Origin: Cellulomonadaceae bacterium
GTDB taxonomy: Bacteria > Actinomycetota > Actinomycetes > Actinomycetales > Cellulomonadaceae
DNA: 8,789 bases
Direction of reading: 5' to 3'
Assembly (NCBI GenBank): GCA_031282935.1
Contig: JAITCS010000088.1
Location: 1-8,789 of the forward strand
Shown here one piece after another: positions 1 to 5,169 of the stretch. The stretch's first letter is position 1. Each line of letters starts with the position of its first letter. The notes below the pieces were generated by a model. The model saw only the letters and a program-made list of their open reading frames with translations. It had not been told where the DNA came from and did not search any database. A program made the position numbers and the translations under genes.

Positions 1-2
1 CG

Positions 3-122
3 CAAAGAATCATCCAATATCGCCAAGTTAATGGTGATTTTACTTCGATAAACCAACTGCAAGAGGTCAAAGGAATAGGCCCGGCTGTGATGTCCAGCAT
101 TACTGAACTTATCACTGTCTAG
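3..122 (+). CDS. comEA: ComEA, C-terminal end (partial)
   Basis: This is the 3' end of a gene whose start lies left of the window. Frame 3 reads 39 codons to a TAG at 120-122. The peptide contains IIQYRQVNGDFTSINQL followed by VKGIGPAVMSSI, which is the second helix-hairpin-helix (HhH) of the ComEA DNA-binding domain. In the family, ComEA is a membrane-anchored DNA receptor that hands transforming DNA to the ComEC channel. The next gene is comEC, 30 nt downstream on the same strand, which supports the call. The N-terminal membrane anchor and the first half of the HhH domain are not visible. A different HhH protein is possible on sequence alone, but the neighbour makes ComEA much more likely. 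Confidence 0.85.
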   Translation, partial: QRIIQYRQVNGDFTSINQLQEVKGIGPAVMSSITELITV

Positions 123-137
123 TACGGCTCAAGTAAT

Positions 138-145
138 GAAAGGGA
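138..145 (+). promoter_or_regulatory. Ribosome binding site of comEC
   Basis: GAAAGGGA lies 7 nt before the ATG at 153. An ATG at 136 is out of frame with comEC, so this purine-rich site supports 153 as the start. Confidence 0.6.
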
Positions 146-152
146 CGCGGCA

Positions 153-2672
153 ATGGACGCTCGCCTAGTACCTCTATTCCTTTGCCTGTACTTGGCTGCC
201 TGGGTTTTCACGGCACAAAGCGCCCTATTCGGCCTCGGGATTGGGGCCGCTGTGATTGCGGGTGCCGCCGTGATTGCCGGTGCGGCAGGAACCGTTGTGC
301 TCACCAGCGGGCAGCTCTGTCATTTAGGGAGTGTAACGCTCAGAACAGCGCTATTGTCGGTAACAGCCCATTTGGCGCTTATCGCCACCGCAGTGTCAGT
401 GCTTATTGGAGGGATTAGTTGGCGGCAGCACGTCAGCGCTCCATTATCCGAAGCGATAAAGAATGTGGAAACAGTATCTTTATGGGGAACTGTAGTATCT
501 GAACCAACCCCCACTAAATTCGGTACTGGCTATAATTGGGAATTGCAAGTGCCAAACTCGGGCCGAATAAGAGTAACTGGTGAAAAGCCGCCATACCGCG
601 CTCAAGTTCAAGTACATGGAAAATTAAGCGCTAATGCAAACCAGAAACCAGGCGATAAAGTATTAGGCCGCATAACTGCTACGGAAACAGTAATCATCAA
701 ACAACCCACCGCAATTTGGCGGTTAAGCAACCACTTGCGGGAAGCATTAGTTAGGGTGTGCGCCCCAATATCACCGCAGGCCGCAGGGTTAGTACCCGGA
801 ATGGCGATTGGTGACACTTCACGGCTTCCAGATGAATTGTCCGATGCTTTCCGAATCTCGGGCTTAGTGCATTTGACGGCAGTTTCGGGCGGGCATTTCG
901 CCGTAATTATGGTGTCACTTACGGGAATAATGACGATATTTCGCCCCTCGCGCTGGGTACGGATCGGCGTAGTGGCCATTGTTGGTATTTGGTTTGTGAT
1001 GTTGGTGCGGCCTGGAGCTGCAGTGCTGCGAGCTGCCGCCATGTTCGCCGTTGGTGTTCTCGGAACCGCTCTCGGACGGCGAGCCTCCTCGGTGTCGGCA
1101 CTCTGTGCTGGATCGTCTGTGCTGCTGATTCTGGATCCGTGGCTGGCAAGGTCATACGGTTTTGCGCTCTCTTGCGCCGCGAGCGCGGGCCTAATGACAC
1201 TAAGTTCGCCGCTTGCACGCAAGATCGCGCCTTGGTTGGGGGAGAAAGCCGCGCCCTTCGTGGCGGTTCCAACTGTTGCGGCGGCTAGTTGTGCGCCGAC
1301 TATTTTGCTGTTCACCACTGGCTTACCCGCTACCACCGTGCTCGCTAACTTGGCCGTCACGCCAGCGGTTGCGCCCACCACCCTGCTTTCCTTAGGTGCC
1401 ACGTTAGCCGCCCCGATTCTGCCGCCACTGGCCACTGTGCTCGCCAAAACTGCGGCAGTTGGAACGGGATACCTGGCCTGGGTGGCCACGAAATGCGCCG
1501 GGCTGAAATGGGCGATCATCCCCTGGCCAGGCGGTGCTCGCGGAGTATTACTGCTAGTGATGCTTGAGGTAGGCGCCGGGGTGGCGTTGTGGCGCTGGCA
1601 GCCGGTCGGGTGGCCAAACCACTGGAGGCAAAGAGTCTCGGACACCAAGAAAGAACTTCCGAAGGCAGCAAAGGCCGTGCGCAGAAGGCTGCAACTAAGT
1701 GCGCCGAATCGCTGCGACATTCTAGTGCTCGGTGGGTCAGCGGTGGTTCTCGGATCGCTCTTGTTTGGGGTCGCGCTGGCAGGCACTAAAACAGTCTTGC
1801 GGCGGGGTGATTCGGCGATTGCGCAGGATTGGCTGGTCGCCTTTTGCGATGTTACCCAGGGTGATGGGATGGTTATTCGGTCGGGGCCCTCCGCTGCGTT
1901 AGTCGTGGATGTGGGCCCTGATCCTGCACTAATCGGTAAGTGCCTTTCCGACCTGAACATCACTGAAATAGAACTCCTGGTGCTGAGTCATTTCCACGCT
2001 GACCATGTCGGAGGGTTGCAAGGCGCCTTGGCCGGGCACCCGCCCAAAACAGTGTTAGTGCCCAACCAGTGCGACCAAGGAACGGGAGCCTTGGCCGCGC
2101 TCGAATACGCAGGCGCGACGATTCTTACCCCGAAGAGTGGACAATCTGGAACGGTAGGCAGGGTGAAATGGCAGCGCCTTGGCGACGACTCTTCAACCTG
2201 CAATATCGCTGCGGCGGGGAGCTTTGAGGACAGCCGTGCGAATGATGAGTCGTTAGTGTTGGCATTCTCTATTCACGATTTCGACATTGTAGCGTTGGGA
2301 GATCTCGAACTGGCCGGGCAAGAACGGCTCGCGACCTGGCTGCACCAGAACACCGCGCTCACACGTCCGGGTATCGGAGCGCAAGGGATCGCTGCGCAAG
2401 GCGGCGGGACACGCGGCATCGGGACGCGCAGTATCGAAATCGTAAAAGTCGCCCATCACGGCTCCGCCAAACAGGCACCGCAGCTTGCGCGGCTTCTTTC
2501 TCCGAAAGTTGCCGTGTTCTCAGTCGGCGCCGCCAACACGTTCGGGCACCCCACCCAGCGGGCACTAGACATCTATGAGCAGGTGGGCGCCACGAATGTC
2601 CGCACCGACCAATGCGGCACCGCCGTCTTTGCTGCCACTAACGGAAAACTGACCCTAAACTGTCTAAAGTAG
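153..2672 (+). CDS. comEC: ComEC/Rec2 family DNA-uptake channel
   Basis: An 839-residue polytopic membrane protein, of normal to slightly large size for full-length ComEC. The N-terminus (about 1-90) is strongly hydrophobic with several membrane segments. A small soluble beta-rich region follows (about 100-185, the OB-like DUF4131 position). The Competence core runs from about 210 to 480 and includes the conserved stretch HLTAVSGGHFA at 240-250. After a charged linker and one more membrane segment (about 522-545) comes a metallo-beta-lactamase domain: DVTQGD at 566-571, the metal motif SHFHADH at 612-618, GDLE at 716-719, AHHGS at 767-771 and FGHP at 797-800. All metal-site residues expected from the fold appear present. 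By family knowledge, ComEC carries single-stranded DNA across the cytoplasmic membrane, and the lactamase-like domain may degrade the other strand. It sits between comEA and holA, as in many actinobacteria. The C-terminal domain holds a pentapeptide-repeat insert (residues 740-759) described separately. Confidence 0.95.
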   Translation: MDARLVPLFLCLYLAAWVFTAQSALFGLGIGAAVIAGAAVIAGAAGTVVLTSGQLCHLGSVTLRTALLSVTAHLALIATAVSVLIGGISWRQHVSAPLSEAIKNVETVSLWGTVVSEPTPTKFGTGYNWELQVPNSGRIRVTGEKPPYRAQVQVHGKLSANANQKPGDKVLGRITATETVIIKQPTAIWRLSNHLREALVRVCAPISPQAAGLVPGMAIGDTSRLPDELSDAFRISGLVHLTAVSGGHFAVIMVSLTGIMTIFRPSRWVRIGVVAIVGIWFVMLVRPGAAVLRAAAMFAVGVLGTALGRRASSVSALCAGSSVLLILDPWLARSYGFALSCAASAGLMTLSSPLARKIAPWLGEKAAPFVAVPTVAAASCAPTILLFTTGLPATTVLANLAVTPAVAPTTLLSLGATLAAPILPPLATVLAKTAAVGTGYLAWVATKCAGLKWAIIPWPGGARGVLLLVMLEVGAGVALWRWQPVGWPNHWRQRVSDTKKELPKAAKAVRRRLQLSAPNRCDILVLGGSAVVLGSLLFGVALAGTKTVLRRGDSAIAQDWLVAFCDVTQGDGMVIRSGPSAALVVDVGPDPALIGKCLSDLNITEIELLVLSHFHADHVGGLQGALAGHPPKTVLVPNQCDQGTGALAALEYAGATILTPKSGQSGTVGRVKWQRLGDDSSTCNIAAAGSFEDSRANDESLVLAFSIHDFDIVALGDLELAGQERLATWLHQNTALTRPGIGAQGIAAQGGGTRGIGTRSIEIVKVAHHGSAKQAPQLARLLSPKVAVFSVGAANTFGHPTQRALDIYEQVGATNVRTDQCGTAVFAATNGKLTLNCLK
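246..281 (+). repeat. 18-bp tandem duplication in comEC membrane segment
   Basis: Two adjacent 18-nt units (246-263 and 264-281) differ at 2 of 18 positions and encode AAVIAG twice in a row at residues 32-43 of ComEC. The duplication keeps the frame and lengthens a hydrophobic helix. It may be a simple local duplication in a low-complexity membrane segment. Confidence 0.6.
2370..2429 (+). repeat. Four-unit degenerate 15-bp tandem repeat inside comEC
   Basis: Four codon-phased 15-nt units (2370, 2385, 2400, 2415) encode GIGAQ, GIAAQ, GGGTR and GIGTR, residues 740-759 of ComEC. A partial fifth unit (AGT ATC GAA) may follow. The repeat lies between the GDLE and AHHGS metal-site motifs of the lactamase-like domain. 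By my estimate this loop is about 20 residues longer than in other ComEC proteins, so the repeat accounts for the extra length. Confidence 0.7.
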
Positions 2673-2675
2673 GAG
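2671..2675 (+). promoter_or_regulatory. Shine-Dalgarno-like AGGAG overlapping the comEC stop
   Basis: AGGAG shares two bases with the comEC TAG stop and lies only 2 nt from the ATG at 2678. That is shorter than the usual 5-9 nt, so it argues for coupled translation at 2678 only weakly. A GTG at 2747 with GGAAAG at 2736-2741 (5-nt spacer) is an alternative holA start. Confidence 0.4.
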
Positions 2676-2677
2676 CC

Positions 2678-3703
2678 ATGCCCACCAGAACTCCGGCCAA
2701 GTCCGCCTCAACCACGAGCACCCCCCGGCCCGCCCGGAAAGCGGCAGTGACTCGGCGCTGGGATGAGCCCATTTATGCTCCGATGATTCTAGTGAAGGGT
2801 CCGCAAGAATACTTTCGGGAACGCGCCACTGCAGGGGCCTTGGCGCGGGCGCGAGCCGAATTAGGTGACCCGGAACTGGTTGAGATTAGCGCGCACACTT
2901 ATCAGCTAGGCCAGTTGCTTGAGGCCGCCACCCCCTCCCTATTTGGCGGCCCAAAGGTGGTTATTGTTATTGGGGTCGAGGCGGTTGCCGCCATGGATAC
3001 AGATCTCATGGAATACGCCCGAGCACCCGCGCCGGACACCTGCCTAATTGTGGTACACGGTGGGGGGGTGCGCGGCAAAAAGATGCTGGACACATTGACA
3101 GCGGCTGGGGCAGTGGTGCTGGAATGTGAGGACATCAAAAAGGAATCCCAAAAAGCCGAATTTGTGCACTACCTGCTAAAGAATGAGCGCAGAAAGGCCG
3201 CCCCCGAAGCGGTTTCGGCACTATTGGCGGCAGTAGGTTCAGACATTAGGGAACTCGCAGCGGCAACCAGACAACTAATGGCTGATATCCCTGGGGATAT
3301 TACCGCCAAAGCGGTGGACGAATACTATTCGGGTCGGATTCAGGTTACGGCTTTCCAAATCGCGGATATGGCGGTCGCGGGGGATACCGCCCGCGCGATT
3401 GCCCTGCTGCGTCAGGGCCTAGCCTCGGGCATGAAAGGCCCCGAAGTCACCGGAGCCCTCGCCATGAAAATGCGTCAGCTTGCCAAGGTTGCCGCTGTCC
3501 ACAACCATCTGGTCACCTCCAGCGAAATCGGAATGCAAGATTGGCAGATACGCAATCTCAACCGTGACCTCTCACGTTGGCGTCCAGAACGTCTTGCCGC
3601 TGCCATCAGTGCCGTGGCCAAAGCCGACTTCGAGGTCAAAGGCGGAGCAGCCAGTACGCCTTACGCTCTTGAGCAGATGATTATGACGGTGTCCACCCGC
3701 TAA
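2678..3703 (+). CDS. holA: DNA polymerase III delta subunit (HolA)
   Basis: A 341-residue protein matching the actinobacterial HolA pattern. The first about 33 residues are a Ser/Thr/Pro/Lys-rich leader with no conserved character. From residue 36 (MILVKGPQEYF) the fold resembles an AAA+-like clamp-loader subunit. Recognisable stretches are SLFGGPKVVIV at 87-97, a region ending in ALLAAVGSDIRELAAA (181-196), YYSGR at 216-220, and a C-terminal collar region with RWRPERLAAAISAVAKAD at about 300-317. The delta subunit opens the beta sliding clamp within the DnaX clamp-loader complex in the cytoplasm. It starts 5 nt after comEC and is probably cotranscribed with it. The start is uncertain: ATG 2678 has a cramped SD, while GTG 2747 (residue 24) has better spacing and would remove most of the unconserved leader. 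The stop TAA overlaps the convergent HNH gene. Confidence 0.93.
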   Translation: MPTRTPAKSASTTSTPRPARKAAVTRRWDEPIYAPMILVKGPQEYFRERATAGALARARAELGDPELVEISAHTYQLGQLLEAATPSLFGGPKVVIVIGVEAVAAMDTDLMEYARAPAPDTCLIVVHGGGVRGKKMLDTLTAAGAVVLECEDIKKESQKAEFVHYLLKNERRKAAPEAVSALLAAVGSDIRELAAATRQLMADIPGDITAKAVDEYYSGRIQVTAFQIADMAVAGDTARAIALLRQGLASGMKGPEVTGALAMKMRQLAKVAAVHNHLVTSSEIGMQDWQIRNLNRDLSRWRPERLAAAISAVAKADFEVKGGAASTPYALEQMIMTVSTR

Positions 3704-3717
3704 TCCGGTGGGACGCC
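3688..3717. terminator. Possible bidirectional hairpin at the convergent gene junction
   Basis: A 10-bp stem (3688-3697 with 3707-3717, one bulged G at 3710, one G-U pair) encloses a 9-nt loop that contains both stop codons of the overlapping convergent genes. There is no T-tract on either side, so this is not a standard intrinsic terminator. It could still slow transcription from both directions, or be a chance structure in coding DNA. Confidence 0.3.
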
Positions 3718-4098
3718 AACATCAAGGGATGAGGAGATTTGGATTAGGCGGGTGAGGAACTGTTTTTCGTCAAGGCGCTTGCGACGGAGCCAAGTGGTCA
3801 CCTCTTGGTCGCACTTTGAGGTATTGCAGCTTCGGCAGGCTGGCACCACATTGCTGACAGTGTAACGACCCCCGCGCGCGATGGGCTGCACGCAATCCTT
3901 TTGGAGCGCGTCAGTATCGCAGCCGCAATAGGCGCAGCCTTTCCATGCGAGTTTCAGGGCACTCCACTGAACCAGTGTGAGGTCGTTATTAGCCGCAGCC
4001 ACTCGCCGCTTGCGCCGCCGCGCATCGCGAGCTTTACGAGTTTGCTTAACTGGGGCCTTAACGCGGTTTGATTCTTTGGGCCCTGGGGCGGTGGCCAC
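3700..4098 (-). CDS. Small HNH-type endonuclease family protein
   Basis: A 132-residue basic protein starting at GTG 4098. It has a Lys/Arg-rich N-terminus (about 1-35), then a zinc treble-clef core: CAYC (C55, C58), a segment LQKDCVQPIARGGRYT at 65-80, and NVVPACRSCN (N83, C88, C91, N92). Four Cys in two CxxC pairs would bind zinc. The position normally held by the first HNH histidine (after D68) is C69, and the last is N92, so the classical His-Asn-His set is missing. I recall similar KESNRVKAP / DCV proteins in actinomycetes, so the change may be family-wide rather than decay, but I cannot verify that. It follows hydC by 3 nt with no clear SD, implying translational coupling, and its stop overlaps holA by 3 nt on the other strand. 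Its target and role are unknown; restriction, repair or a domesticated homing nuclease are all possible. Confidence 0.8.
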   Translation of the reverse strand: MATAPGPKESNRVKAPVKQTRKARDARRRKRRVAAANNDLTLVQWSALKLAWKGCAYCGCDTDALQKDCVQPIARGGRYTVSNVVPACRSCNTSKCDQEVTTWLRRKRLDEKQFLTRLIQISSSLDVGVPPD

Positions 4099-4101
4099 GA
4101 A

Positions 4102-5169
4102 TCACGCTCGGAGCATGGTGATGATGGAGGCCGCTTGGTCGGGGGTGACCGGCCCAACGGCTTCTCGATCCACCAAGATGGCGGGTGCTTGGTCACAAAG
4201 ACCAATGCAGTTGGCCCATTCCAGCGTAACCAGGCCATCGGCTGTGGTTTCATCCATCGCCATGCCGGTTTCACGTTCCAAGCGCTGCACCACTTGAGTC
4301 ATCCCTTGCAAGGCGCACGAAATTGTGCGGCAAACGTGGATAACGTGTTTCCCTGTCGGTTGCACGCCCAAGAAGTGGTAGAAAGTCACCACGCCTTCCA
4401 CATCCACAACAGATATGCCTAGCCGTTCCGCCACTAACTGCATGGCGACATCGTTTATCTGGTGGCGCCTATCGCGCAACCCCTCCAAAATCGGTAAAAG
4501 CGCACTGCGATGGGTGCCATATTGCCCAGTCAATTCTGCAATATCTTTTACTAAATCTGGGTTGTGATTCAGCACTTCAAGCGGAATGTTATCGTCATTT
4601 ATTAGCCCAAAGATTCCCCCAGTTTCGGGGCTATCGGCAATCGCTTCGCGGTCTGAAACCAATTCGTATTCCCGTTCCAAATTGTCGAAATTGCTGGGCG
4701 GCACCTCAAAGGCAAGAAACTCGCCATCTCGAAGCTGCTCAACTACCGCCTCGTCACTGAGTTCGCCCCAATCCCGATCCACGTGCTTGCCCACATATTG
4801 CACTTCGGTGTCAATCGCCAAATGTGCCGCTTCCAGATCAACCAGCGCGTTCGGCACGCCTTTGCCCTCGCCGGCGTCCTTGTCAATGAAGTAGCCTATT
4901 CGGCGATCCGAATCGGTGCGGTTTGCCACCCACGAAGGCTGGTCGGTGGGCCGGGTCACGGAACTGCCCTGGGCGCCGTCTTGGGGGTCGGCGGACACCC
5001 GCAAATGAGCACCGCCTCCAGTATCGCCCTCCGAGGCAGTAGCGCCAGAAATCACTGCCTCACCCGTCACAGGCGATCCATCGGGCAACTCGGTAACCGC
5101 TTCATCGGCAGGCACCAGCGGCAGATCAACAATCGCCTTGTCCGAACCGCCGTGCACATAATTGCTCAT
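4102..5169 (-). CDS. hydC: NuoE-like [2Fe-2S] subunit of [FeFe] hydrogenase with long N-terminal extension
   Basis: A 355-residue protein; ordinary NuoE/HydC proteins are about 150-180. The C-terminal part (about 203-355) is a NuoE-type thioredoxin-like domain: a helical bundle with VVTFYHFLGVQPTGK at 260-274, then the [2Fe-2S] ligands C280, C285, C321 and C325 in the pattern Cx4C-x35-Cx3C (CRTISC; NCIGLCDQAP). By analogy with complex I and trimeric hydrogenases it sits beside the FMN subunit. Residues 1-200 match nothing I recognise: about 80 acidic, low-complexity residues, then a more structured stretch (about 90-190) without Cys. The start is well supported, because ATG 5169 overlaps the hydA stop as ATGA and AGGTG (5177-5181) lies 7 nt upstream; the extension is therefore probably translated. 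It is the third gene of the hyd operon. The extension might be a regulatory or docking domain, but that is speculation. Confidence 0.88.
   Translation of the reverse strand: MSNYVHGGSDKAIVDLPLVPADEAVTELPDGSPVTGEAVISGATASEGDTGGGAHLRVSADPQDGAQGSSVTRPTDQPSWVANRTDSDRRIGYFIDKDAGEGKGVPNALVDLEAAHLAIDTEVQYVGKHVDRDWGELSDEAVVEQLRDGEFLAFEVPPSNFDNLEREYELVSDREAIADSPETGGIFGLINDDNIPLEVLNHNPDLVKDIAELTGQYGTHRSALLPILEGLRDRRHQINDVAMQLVAERLGISVVDVEGVVTFYHFLGVQPTGKHVIHVCRTISCALQGMTQVVQRLERETGMAMDETTADGLVTLEWANCIGLCDQAPAILVDREAVGPVTPDQAASIITMLRA

Noticed and set aside
608..1963. 451-codon open frame on the minus strand opposite comEC
   Set aside because: It lies wholly within comEC, has low-complexity Ala/Pro/Thr-rich sequence without recognisable motifs, and is explained as an antisense shadow of a G+C-rich gene.
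3704..4098. Search for rpsT behind holA
   Set aside because: No short basic S20-like frame is present on either strand; the space is filled by the HNH gene.
4102..4104. TGA as a selenocysteine codon joining hydC to the HNH gene
   Set aside because: No SECIS-like hairpin was evident, the NuoE domain ends naturally here, and the downstream gene has its own GTG start.
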